16,748 nt of DNA from Candidatus Dormiibacterota bacterium (GCA_003151665.1 PLYD01000300.1:1-16748), one strand, 5' to 3'. Numbered from the stretch's first letter, positions 6,280-12,597 are shown. The notes: a model not told the origin generated them from the sequence alone. A program made the numbers and translations.

Positions 6280-7128
6280 TTGCCTGAGTGGTTGCTGGTC
6301 GATGGGTCGAGCTTGATCTTCAGAGCTTTCTACGGCGTGCCGCAGACGACGCGGGCGTCAGACGGCACGCTGACGAATGCAATCCGCGGAACCCTGGAAA
6401 CCCTCGCCCGCTTGATCACCGACCGCAGGCCGAAACGGCTGGCGCTGGCCACCGATGAGGACTGGCGTCCGGACTGGCGCGTCGAGCTGCTTCCCAGCTA
6501 CAAGGAGCACCGGACAGCGGAGCCCGTGCCGCCGCTGCTGGAGCCGCAGATGCCCGTGGTGATGGAGTGCCTCGCGGCGGCCGGCATCGACGCTCTGGGC
6601 GTGCCGGGCTACGAGGCGGAGGACGTCATCGCCTCCCTGGTCGCGCGAGTGGAGTCTCCAGTTGAGATCTACAGCGGCGACCGCGACCTCTTCAGCCTCA
6701 TTCGGGACCGCGAGGTCATCGTCCTGTATCCCGAGAAGACAGGCCTGGCCGAGGTCGATGAAGCCGAGGTCGCGCGGCGGTACTCGATTCCAGGCCGGGG
6801 CTACGCCGACTTCGCCACCCTGCGCGGTGATCCTTCAGACGGCCTGCCTGGTGTCGCCGGCATCGGCGCCAAGAAAGCCGCCGACCTGATACGGCGCTAC
6901 GGTTCGGTTGCCGCAATGCTCGAGGCGGGCATTTTCCGCGAGGCGGATGCGGAGTACCTGAGAAAGGCGAGCCGGATCGTGCAGCCCGTCACCGACCTCG
7001 AGATCGAGGTGCCGCCCGGCCGGCGGGATCGGTATCCCGACGACCCGGCGCGCGCGGAGGAGTTGGGCAAGCGCTATGGCGTCACGAGCTCGTTCCAGAG
7101 GTTGCTGAACGCCCTGGCGTTGATCTAG
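6280..7128 (+). CDS. Stand-alone 5'-3' exonuclease (DNA polymerase I N-terminal-type, FEN fold)
   Basis: This 282-residue protein matches the PIN/H3TH nuclease domain of DNA polymerase I without a polymerase. Metal-binding acidic motifs occur in order: LLVDGSSLIFRAFYG (Asp8), ATDEDWRPDWR (58-67), YEAEDV (111-116, Glu in place of the second Asp of the usual EADDV) and YSGDRDLF (131-138). GDPSDGLPGVAGIG (183-196) then leads into the DNA-binding helix-hairpin-helix. SYKEHR (73-78) is the substrate-contact segment. Such proteins are common in Actinobacteria-like lineages and are thought to remove 5' flaps or RNA primers, acting as a partner or backup to Pol I. TTG 6280 is used as start because the family opening follows at once and a -10-like box lies nine bases upstream. 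The small cysteine protein follows ten bases later. Confidence 0.92.
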   Translation: MPEWLLVDGSSLIFRAFYGVPQTTRASDGTLTNAIRGTLETLARLITDRRPKRLALATDEDWRPDWRVELLPSYKEHRTAEPVPPLLEPQMPVVMECLAAAGIDALGVPGYEAEDVIASLVARVESPVEIYSGDRDLFSLIRDREVIVLYPEKTGLAEVDEAEVARRYSIPGRGYADFATLRGDPSDGLPGVAGIGAKKAADLIRRYGSVAAMLEAGIFREADAEYLRKASRIVQPVTDLEIEVPPGRRDRYPDDPARAEELGKRYGVTSSFQRLLNALALI

Positions 7129-7138
7129 GCCACGCCAC

Positions 7139-7324
7139 TTGGAACCCGGCCTGTGCCCATCGTGCAAGCATTCGCGAACGGTGACCGCGGCGCGCAGCAC
7201 TTTCTGGATGTGCGAGCGGTCCAAGGCGGACGCGTCGTTTCCACGGTACCCACGCCTGCCGGTGTTGCAGTGCCGCGGCTACGAGCCGCTCCCCGTCAAG
7301 GAGCCTGAGCCGCCTGCACCCTGA
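7139..7324 (+). CDS. Small four-cysteine protein (zinc-ribbon-like), uncharacterised
   Basis: This 61-residue protein has cysteines at 6, 9, 25 and 45 (CPSC, WMC, LQCRGY) and the segment FPRYPRLPVLQC. From memory, similar short proteins with FPKYPxLPVxxCxGYE endings are widespread and unnamed in Actinobacteria and Chloroflexota. The four cysteines suggest one structural zinc, but the spacing is not a standard zinc ribbon. The start is TTG 7139, ten bases after the exonuclease stop, implying one operon. The 3' end overlaps the convergent propeller lipoprotein by 29 bases, and the last residues (PLPVKEPEPPAP) look like a disordered tail. Its function is unknown; a nucleic-acid-related role is only suggested by the neighbour. 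Confidence 0.7.
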   Translation: MEPGLCPSCKHSRTVTAARSTFWMCERSKADASFPRYPRLPVLQCRGYEPLPVKEPEPPAP

Positions 7325-8576
7325 TCAAACCCATCGGCTGGCCGGCGGCTCCAGCGAACGTGGACGCCGCGTGCGCGCCCGTCATCGATATCTCGGCGAT
7401 CACGCCTCCGTCGCTGACCGCGTAGAGCTGATCGCCGTTCGGGCTCAACGCAAGGCCCCAGATTGTCCAGTCACTGAGCTGCCGGCCGGTGGGGCGGAAG
7501 GAGGCGATATCGATCCACGTCAGACCCTTGGTGCCGATTGTCACCAGCGTTCGTCCGTCTGGGCTGAGGACAGCGCCGTTGCCACCGAACTCTTTGGCCT
7601 CCACGCCCTGGATGAGGCCTGCGGACTGGGCCGGAGTGTCGATGTGGCCGGTCCGAAGGAGGCTCGGACCAGCGTTGCTCGCATCGAGCTCGGCGACCAA
7701 TCCCAGAGCCCCGTTGGCCGCGTAAAGGCGAGAGCCGTCGGCGCTCAGAGCAACCGACCAATCAAACGCAGCCAGGCTCGCTGCGTAACCCGGTCCCGGC
7801 AGGTCGAGGCAGAACGCGATGGTTCCGTTGAGGCTGAGAGCGTGGATGAACGCGCCCTGGTTCTTGCGGATGTAGACGCTGTACAGCCAGTGACCGTCAT
7901 GCGAGGCAACTCCAGCGATTCTCAATCCGGCCATCGCGGTGTTGCCATCGGTCTTGTCGACGATGATCGTCGGGTCCAGCCGTGCAGTGACGGCGTTGAA
8001 GACGCGCACGTGGTAGCTGTCGCTCGAGAGGTACTGGATCATATAAATGCGCTGGCCGTCGTTGCTGACCGCGTCGAACTGGAAGTAGCCAGGCAAATCG
8101 ATTCGCTTCGCCGCATTCGCGTACGACGTGTCCACCAGCAGGAAATGCGTGGCGGTCGGGGGAGCGTTGACCGGTGAGTCGAAGGCTTCGAGGACCAGCC
8201 ACCGGCCGTCCTGAGAGAGGCCTCCAGGCAACCCGCTCAGGGTCGCCATCGGGAGCTGAAATGCGCTGGATAGCTGCAGCGTGTGTAGCGCCGCCCCGGT
8301 GCTTGGATCGAGGTCGACGAGGGCGTTGCCCTGCACCGAATAGAGATGAGTCCAGTCGGGTGATGGCGTCCCAAGGGGCAGGCTGCGGTCCACCCTGTGT
8401 GAGCGGGTGTCGATCACGCTGATCTGCTGAGAGCTCTGCGACGAGGTCGCGGTGTACAGCTTGTAGTCCGCGCCGAGGGGCGCTGGTCCAGTGGTGGAGG
8501 GGCCGCAACTTGCCACCAGAAACGCCGCCGCCACCATAGTTGGAAGGGCTCGCACGATTCTCACCTTGCCTTCCAT
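7296..8576 (-). CDS. Beta-propeller lipoprotein (YVTN/WD40-like)
   Basis: This 426-residue secreted lipoprotein has a signal peptide ending LVASC (Cys24). Repeated propeller strands follow, with signatures such as ISVIDTRSHRV, GLSQDGRWLVLEA, AVSNDGQRIYMI, ALSADGSRLYAA, VLSPDGRTLVTI and ALSPNGDQLYAV (roughly 50-415), about six or seven blades. Such propellers bind proteins or ligands outside the membrane; no catalytic residue is apparent. It begins 27 bases after the anti-sigma-like gene, so it is the third gene of the sigma/anti-sigma operon and could be its extracellular sensor or effector (inference). ATG 8576 gives four residues ahead of a GTG at 8564. The GTG has GGAAGG just upstream and yields a more typical signal peptide, so the true start may be 8564. 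Confidence 0.85.
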   Translation of the reverse strand: MEGKVRIVRALPTMVAAAFLVASCGPSTTGPAPLGADYKLYTATSSQSSQQISVIDTRSHRVDRSLPLGTPSPDWTHLYSVQGNALVDLDPSTGAALHTLQLSSAFQLPMATLSGLPGGLSQDGRWLVLEAFDSPVNAPPTATHFLLVDTSYANAAKRIDLPGYFQFDAVSNDGQRIYMIQYLSSDSYHVRVFNAVTARLDPTIIVDKTDGNTAMAGLRIAGVASHDGHWLYSVYIRKNQGAFIHALSLNGTIAFCLDLPGPGYAASLAAFDWSVALSADGSRLYAANGALGLVAELDASNAGPSLLRTGHIDTPAQSAGLIQGVEAKEFGGNGAVLSPDGRTLVTIGTKGLTWIDIASFRPTGRQLSDWTIWGLALSPNGDQLYAVSDGGVIAEISMTGAHAASTFAGAAGQPMGLIRVQAAQAP

Positions 8577-8603
8577 ACACCGCCCACACGATGCGGGTTC
8601 CCC

Positions 8604-9380
8604 TCAGGCGAGCGATGCAGCGATTGCGAGCGCCTGGGCCTTGGTCAGGTTGCCTTCGATCCGGACCACGGTCCCGCCGACATTGATCAGAAGCGTGTTG
8701 GTGGCAAGCCGGAGAGTCTCGAGGCGCACGTTGCCTGAGCTGTCGACGAACACGAACACGTGCGGGGCGCCGGCGACCCAGTATCCGGAGCTGCCTGCGA
8801 CTGTCACCGGCTCGATCGTGGTTCCCGGCCCGATCATCTTGCCGAAGTACTCGCTGTTGATGGCGCCACGGGCCTCGGTGATCAGGACACCAACGCCGGT
8901 CTCACCGGCGGCCGGAATTCCCGGTCGAGTGGTGTACACCAGCGTCACCTCGCCACCCGACGGGCGATCGGGTGGCGGCTGGACATAAACCTCATCCGGC
9001 TGACCAAGCGAGGCGGGAACGAGCAATGGCCATTTCACTGCAGCCCGAGCCGCGGCCAGCGTGGTCTGTCCCCCGAGGCCCAGTCGCGGGCCTAGAGGAC
9101 CAGAAGGCAGCGGGGTTGGGGTCGGCAGGTGGGGCACGGTGCGAAAGAAGGTATGAAGGTTGACCCAGCCTGCAATGGCGTCGCGGCTGGGGGGATAGGC
9201 GCCGAGCGCCGCCAGGGCCAGAATCACGGCGGCCGCAGCCAGCGCCCAGCGATTGTCGAACCGGGGTTGCCGTGTTGCGATTTGCCGGCGGACGGCAGAC
9301 GCCAGGTTCGGGGTGGTCGGCCATTCGAGCTCTGCGCCTAAACGGCTCAGCTGTTGTTCCAATTCGATCAGCTCAGGCAA
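8604..9380 (-). CDS. Membrane anti-sigma-factor-like protein with DUF4367-type C-terminus
   Basis: This 258-residue protein has a short cytoplasmic N-terminus (1-43), one membrane helix (about 44-62) and an extracytoplasmic part. The part after the helix (PPSRDAIAGWVNL) and the C-terminal segment (GYWVAGAPHVFVF, then TLLINVGGTVVRIEGNLTK) match the DUF4367-type domain of anti-sigma-like proteins partnered with ECF sigma factors. There is no HxxxCxxC zinc anti-sigma motif, so sigma binding by the N-terminus (residues 1-40, helical, with Arg-rich VRRQIATRQPR) is inferred from position and topology. The start is TTG 9380, overlapping the sigma gene by eight bases, which indicates translational coupling. 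The last residues (LTKAQALAIAASLA) form a terminal helix. Confidence 0.8.
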   Translation of the reverse strand: MPELIELEQQLSRLGAELEWPTTPNLASAVRRQIATRQPRFDNRWALAAAAVILALAALGAYPPSRDAIAGWVNLHTFFRTVPHLPTPTPLPSGPLGPRLGLGGQTTLAAARAAVKWPLLVPASLGQPDEVYVQPPPDRPSGGEVTLVYTTRPGIPAAGETGVGVLITEARGAINSEYFGKMIGPGTTIEPVTVAGSSGYWVAGAPHVFVFVDSSGNVRLETLRLATNTLLINVGGTVVRIEGNLTKAQALAIAASLA

Positions 9381-9936
9381 GTGAGGCCTCCTCGACGCGC
9401 GCCCGCAGCCTGCCCAGAGCTCGTGAAAGGCGCGACTTCACTGTGCCTTCCGGGATTCCTAGCGCCGCGGCCGTCTCTTCGCTGCTCAGCTCCAGGAAGT
9501 AGCGGCTGGCGATCACGAGGCGGTCGTCCTCGCCGAGCTCGCTGACGAGATCGAACAGGCGATTGCTGTCCTCGGCAGCGACGGCTGCCGCCTCGGGGGA
9601 TGGGGCCGCACCCCCCGGGCGGTAGCTGCCGGCCAGGCGAAGCTCGACCTGTTGGCGGCGCCCGCTCGACCGCACGCGGTTGCGCGCCTCGTTGGCGACG
9701 ATCCGGAGGAGCCAGGGCCGTGGCTCGGCGCCTGGCCGGAAGCTCGCCAGCGCCCTGTACGCCTTGACGAAGGCTTCCTGGGTCGCATCCTCGGCATCAG
9801 CCGCAGAGCCGGTGATCACGTATGCGGTTCGAAACGCCAACTGCTGGTATGTCTGCACGATCTCCTCATAGGCGGCCGTATCACCGCGCTGAGCGCGCGC
9901 GAGCAGCTCGGGATCGTCCGTTGGTCGGCCCTCCAT
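9373..9936 (-). CDS. ECF (group 4) RNA polymerase sigma factor, first copy
   Basis: This 187-residue ECF sigma-70 factor has region 2 at about 22-93 (AYEEIVQTYQQLAFRTAY, DAEDATQEAFVKAYRAL, WLLRIVANEARNR). A variable linker follows, then region 4 at about 128-180 (SELGEDDRLVIASRYFLELS and the helix-turn-helix ETAAALGIPEGTVKSRLSRAL). It directs RNA polymerase to stress-type promoters. The anti-sigma-like membrane protein is coupled downstream, as is usual for such pairs. It is divergent from a second ECF gene. ATG 9936 is the natural start, and a candidate promoter ends about 12 bases upstream, so positive autoregulation is plausible. Confidence 0.95.
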   Translation of the reverse strand: MEGRPTDDPELLARAQRGDTAAYEEIVQTYQQLAFRTAYVITGSAADAEDATQEAFVKAYRALASFRPGAEPRPWLLRIVANEARNRVRSSGRRQQVELRLAGSYRPGGAAPSPEAAAVAAEDSNRLFDLVSELGEDDRLVIASRYFLELSSEETAAALGIPEGTVKSRLSRALGRLRARVEEASLA

Positions 9937-9948
9937 CGGATCGCATGT

Positions 9949-9976
9949 ATTACACCGATCGCCGCATCATGGTTCC
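9949..9976 (-). promoter_or_regulatory. Candidate promoter of the first ECF sigma operon
   Basis: On the minus strand GGAACC (9971-9976) is followed after 16 bases by TGTAAT (9949-9954), twelve bases from the ATG at 9936. GGAACC is the classic -35 recognised by many ECF sigma factors, which suggests autoregulation, while TGTAAT looks more like a housekeeping -10. A short inverted repeat (GATCG 9939-9943, CGATC 9956-9960) flanks the -10. Confidence 0.4.
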
Positions 9977-10021
9977 GGCTGAGTTGCAACCGACGGGCCG
10001 GGTGGTGTGTTTGGGAGAGTG

Positions 10022-10537
10022 ATGGAAGGCGTCGAGCGGATGTTTGAACGGATGGTGCGCGAGCACCAGCACCGGGTCTACGCGGTTGGGTTCGCGCTCA
10101 CCGGCAACCGGCACGACGCCGAAGAGGTGGCGCAGGACACGTTCCTGCGTGCGTATCGAGCGCTCGCCACGTACCCGCCGGAGAGAATCCGCGACCTCAA
10201 GCAGAGTCCGTGGCTTCATCGCATCGCGGTCAACGTGGTCAGGAACCGCGCCCGCGGCGCCAAGCCCCGAACGGCCGAGCTGAACGGCAGCGAGCCCGAC
10301 GATGCGCCTGGGCCGGAATTGCGGACGCTACAGCGCGCGGAGATGGATGACCTGGCCTGCCGCCTCGCCGGCCTTCCGCCGCGGTATCGCGAAGCCGTTG
10401 TGCTGCGGCACGTGCACGAGATGTCTTACGCAGAGGTCGCCGAGGCGTTGGAACAGCCGGTCGGAACCGTCAAATCCAACGTGCATCGCGGCCTGCAACT
10501 ACTTAGAGGAGAGGACCATGACCGCGTTGTTGACTGA
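10022..10537 (+). CDS. ECF RNA polymerase sigma factor, second copy, coupled to the Ada-like gene
   Basis: This 171-residue ECF sigma factor has region 2 at about 8-80 (FERMVREHQHRVYAVGFALTG, DAEEVAQDTFLRAYRAL, WLHRIAVNVVRNRAR) and region 4 at about 108-160 (LAGLPPRYREAVVLRHVHEMS, then the helix-turn-helix EVAEALEQPVGTVKSNVHRGL). It differs clearly from the divergent ECF protein, so the pair is not a recent duplication. ATG 10022 is chosen; a GTG at 10007 and an ATG at 10040 are alternatives, and GGGAGAG at 10013-10019 is rather close to 10022. No zinc or membrane anti-sigma gene follows. Instead the MGMT-Ada gene starts inside its 3' end (20-base overlap), which suggests that protein controls, or is controlled by, this sigma factor. 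Confidence 0.93.
   Translation: MEGVERMFERMVREHQHRVYAVGFALTGNRHDAEEVAQDTFLRAYRALATYPPERIRDLKQSPWLHRIAVNVVRNRARGAKPRTAELNGSEPDDAPGPELRTLQRAEMDDLACRLAGLPPRYREAVVLRHVHEMSYAEVAEALEQPVGTVKSNVHRGLQLLRGEDHDRVVD
10505..10514 (+). promoter_or_regulatory. Strong ribosome-binding site of the MGMT-Ada gene
   Basis: AGAGGAGAGG lies three bases from the ATG at 10518, inside the sigma gene, with the AGGAG core at 10507-10511. It fixes the start of the methyltransferase and excludes the longer open frame that extends back to 10302. It is one of the few clear Shine-Dalgarno sequences in the window. Confidence 0.7.
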
Positions 10538-11288
10538 CCTGAAGCGAATGGGCTCGATGAAGGCGCCAGATGGATTCGCCGATCGAGTCCTGATCGAGGT
10601 CGGACTGGCTGATTCGTACGCGGTTTTCGAGACCGTGCTGGGCGAGGTCTACGTTGCCTGGAATCGATTCGGGGTTTCGGCGGCGGCCCGGTGCGCTTCA
10701 GCCGGCGAGTTCGAGAAGATGTTCAAGCGTGAGGTCGGCCGTCCGTTGATGCCCGCACCCGCGCCGGCCGAGCTTGCCGCCAAGATCGAAGACGAGCTGA
10801 GCGGCAAGCGCACGATGCGGTTCGACCTGCGCGGGCTCACCGAGTTCGAGCAGGCCGTTCTGCGCAAGACATATGAGATTCCGCGGGGAGAGGTCCGGCC
10901 GTACGGGTGGGTCGCCAAGGAGATCCGCAGGCCGGCCGCGGTCAGGGCGGTGGGCACTGCGCTTGCCAACAACCCGATCCCCTACTTCATCCCGTGCCAC
11001 CGCGTGGTTCGCACGGATGGCCATATCGGCAACTACGGAGGCGGGGGGCCGGAGGCGAAGAAGGCAATCCTGACTATGGAAGGGGTTCGCGTGAATCGGC
11101 TGCAGGAGCTGGCGCGGGGCGGGGTTCGGTACCGGGGGGTGAAGACGACAAAGATCTATTGCTACCCAACGTGCCATGCGGCGCAGCGGGCGCTGGAAAA
11201 GAACGTGGTTTGGCTGCACGATGAGAAAAGCGCACGAGCCGCGGGCTTCCGCCCGTGCAAAGTGTGCCGCCCCGCGGCTGTCGCTTAG
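10518..11288 (+). CDS. Methylated-DNA-protein cysteine methyltransferase fused to a C-terminal Ada zinc domain (permuted Ada)
   Basis: This 256-residue protein has three parts. Residues 1-30 include a stretch, APDGFADRVLIEV, that resembles linkers of anti-sigma factors. Residues 32-192 form an O6-alkylguanine-DNA methyltransferase: an N-terminal subdomain (33-75), PRGEVRPYG (122-130), the Arg-finger segment RAVGTALANNP (143-153) and the acceptor PCHRV (Cys160). Residues 208-252 match the Ada methylphosphotriester zinc domain, with Cys215, 219, 247 and 250 spaced almost as in E. coli Ada (38, 42, 69, 72). E. coli Ada has the zinc domain first, then an AraC helix-turn-helix, then the methyltransferase; here the order is reversed and the AraC part is absent. 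Both suicide acceptor cysteines appear intact. It is coupled to an ECF sigma gene, and its end overlaps convergent hpt by four bases. Confidence 0.92.
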   Translation: MTALLTDLKRMGSMKAPDGFADRVLIEVGLADSYAVFETVLGEVYVAWNRFGVSAAARCASAGEFEKMFKREVGRPLMPAPAPAELAAKIEDELSGKRTMRFDLRGLTEFEQAVLRKTYEIPRGEVRPYGWVAKEIRRPAAVRAVGTALANNPIPYFIPCHRVVRTDGHIGNYGGGGPEAKKAILTMEGVRVNRLQELARGGVRYRGVKTTKIYCYPTCHAAQRALEKNVVWLHDEKSARAAGFRPCKVCRPAAVA

Positions 11289-11842
11289 CCCAGTGAGTAG
11301 ATCCCGGGCAGCTCTCGATACAGCCCCGCGTAGTCCAGGCCGTAGCCGATAACGAAGCGGTCCGGGATGACGAAGCCTTTGAAATCGATATTGACCTTGA
11401 CCGCCCGGCGCGCAGGCCGGTCGAGGAGGGCCGCCAGGCGCAGCGACCCGGGCTTCATCCTGCGAACGCGGCGCGTGATGGCTTCGACCGTGTGGCCGGA
11501 GTCGACGATGTCCTCCACGAGCAGCACGTGGCGGTCGACGAGGGGTCCGTCGATCATGTGCGCGAGGCGGAGCTCGCCTCGAGTCGTGCCCGAGCCGTAG
11601 CTCGCGGCGCGCACGAACTCGAGCTCGGCCGGAATGCTGAGGCTGCGCAGGAGGTCGGCGGCGAAGACGGTGGCGCCCTTGAGGATCACCACCAGCACCA
11701 GGGGAGTTTCGATCTCGGCGTAGACCCGGGAGATCTCGCGGCCCATCGCGTGCACTCGGCGCGCGATCTGCGCCGAAGTGATCATGGCCTTGCCGGTACT
11801 TTCCACTCTGGCCGGGGCGGTCTGGGTCAGGACCTCTGGCAT
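11285..11842 (-). CDS. hpt: Hypoxanthine(-guanine) phosphoribosyltransferase
   Basis: This 185-residue type I phosphoribosyltransferase is close to bacterial Hpt. It shows VVILKGATVF (51-60, the PPi-binding loop), the flexible loop SYGSGTTRGE (81-90), the PRPP motif VLLVEDIVDSGHT (106-118, acidic pair 110-111), and the C-terminal purine-binding IPDRFVIGYGLDYAGLYRELP. It converts hypoxanthine (and usually guanine) plus PRPP to IMP or GMP in purine salvage. The first 18 residues are extra to the core; Met20 is a possible alternative start. It follows the metallophosphoesterase by 12 bases on the minus strand, with a -10-like TAATCT in the junction. It lies opposite the purine-degradation operon, so salvage and breakdown of the same base sit side by side. 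Confidence 0.95.
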   Translation of the reverse strand: MPEVLTQTAPARVESTGKAMITSAQIARRVHAMGREISRVYAEIETPLVLVVILKGATVFAADLLRSLSIPAELEFVRAASYGSGTTRGELRLAHMIDGPLVDRHVLLVEDIVDSGHTVEAITRRVRRMKPGSLRLAALLDRPARRAVKVNIDFKGFVIPDRFVIGYGLDYAGLYRELPGIYSLG

Positions 11843-11851
11843 GCGCTTAAC

Positions 11852-11857
11852 AGATTA
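11852..11857 (-). promoter_or_regulatory. Putative -10 element for hpt
   Basis: TAATCT on the minus strand lies nine bases from the hpt ATG and overlaps the stop codon of the upstream metallophosphoesterase gene. It would give a leaderless hpt transcript independent of the operon. Coincidence is possible. Confidence 0.3.
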
Positions 11858-12571
11858 CCGGTCCAGGGGAGCGACGGTGGCACCCATGGGGGAGGCTCGC
11901 CGGTACTTGCGATGGCCGCGGCTGAAGCCACCATCGAAGTTGATGGCGCGGCCCTCGTGATAGCGCTGTGGAGACGAGGCTCCGTGCGGCTTGTGGCCGA
12001 AGACAACTCGGCGTGCGCTGGTCATTTCGAGCCATCGTTCGAGTCGTATCGGCTGGGTCTCGAAGATGTTCGGACCGCTGAGCAGATCCCACAACGTCGA
12101 CTCGCCTTCGTGAATCAGAAGGTCGCGCACGCGAGCGTTGATCGCGGCGATCGGGTCGGCATCAGTGGGCTCGGTGAGCGCCGCGTAGGAGTCGCTGCCG
12201 CAGTGCTGCGCCACGGTTCTGTCCGCCAAACGCACGAGGGCCGGGCGCTCGTGCATCCATTTCTGCAGAGCCGGATCACCCGCCAGCTCGTCGAGGTCAT
12301 GGCGCTGTCCACCGAGTCCCATCCACCAGCCGATACGCGTGGGGTCGCGCAGCGCCCATAGCATCGCGACCTCGTGGTTGCCAAGAAGCACCGTGGTGTT
12401 TGCGCGGTCACGCGAATACCGCAGGGCGCCGACGCCGAACATGCCGTAGTCGACAAGGTCGCCGAGAAAGACCGTCTGCCATTCGGCCGCAGGGTAAGGC
12501 TTCAGCGCCTCGAAGAGCCGCTCGAGGTCCCCGTGCACGTCGCCCACCACCAGAACCGGCAGATCAGCCAC
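11855..12571 (-). CDS. Calcineurin-like metallophosphoesterase (PPP-type)
   Basis: This 238-residue protein shows the PPP phosphoesterase signature in order: GDVHG (10-14), GDLVDYG (37-43), GNHE (64-67), His123 (AQHCGSD) and GHKPH (192-196), residues that bind two metal ions. It resembles bacterial ApaH/PrpE-like and serine/threonine-type phosphatases that cut phosphoesters or nucleotide polyphosphates. The substrate cannot be told; the tandem arrangement with hpt allows a nucleotide-related role (inference). The start is GTG 12571, chosen because VLVVGDVHG follows at once. A TAGCAT box lies six bases upstream. It is divergent from tRNA-Trp. Confidence 0.9.
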   Translation of the reverse strand: MADLPVLVVGDVHGDLERLFEALKPYPAAEWQTVFLGDLVDYGMFGVGALRYSRDRANTTVLLGNHEVAMLWALRDPTRIGWWMGLGGQRHDLDELAGDPALQKWMHERPALVRLADRTVAQHCGSDSYAALTEPTDADPIAAINARVRDLLIHEGESTLWDLLSGPNIFETQPIRLERWLEMTSARRVVFGHKPHGASSPQRYHEGRAINFDGGFSRGHRKYRRASPMGATVAPLDR

Positions 12572-12577
12572 AAACGG

Positions 12578-12583
12578 ATGCTA
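12578..12583 (-). promoter_or_regulatory. Putative -10 element for the metallophosphoesterase gene
   Basis: TAGCAT on the minus strand is six bases from the GTG start at 12571, consistent with a leaderless or nearly leaderless transcript. It is 14 bases from the -10 box of the divergent tRNA gene. Confidence 0.35.
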
Positions 12584-12597
12584 GTTGGGGGGTGGGG

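Noticed and set aside
7371..8177. 268-codon open frame on the plus strand
   Set aside because: It is antisense to the propeller lipoprotein; no domain, signal or ribosome-binding site supports it.
10302..10517. N-terminal extension of the MGMT-Ada frame back to 10302
   Set aside because: This stretch overlaps sigma region 4 in another frame and is Arg/Cys/Trp-rich. A strong ribosome-binding site marks ATG 10518 as the start.
11492..12361. 289-codon open frame on the plus strand
   Set aside because: It runs opposite hpt and the metallophosphoesterase, both of which carry complete family motifs.
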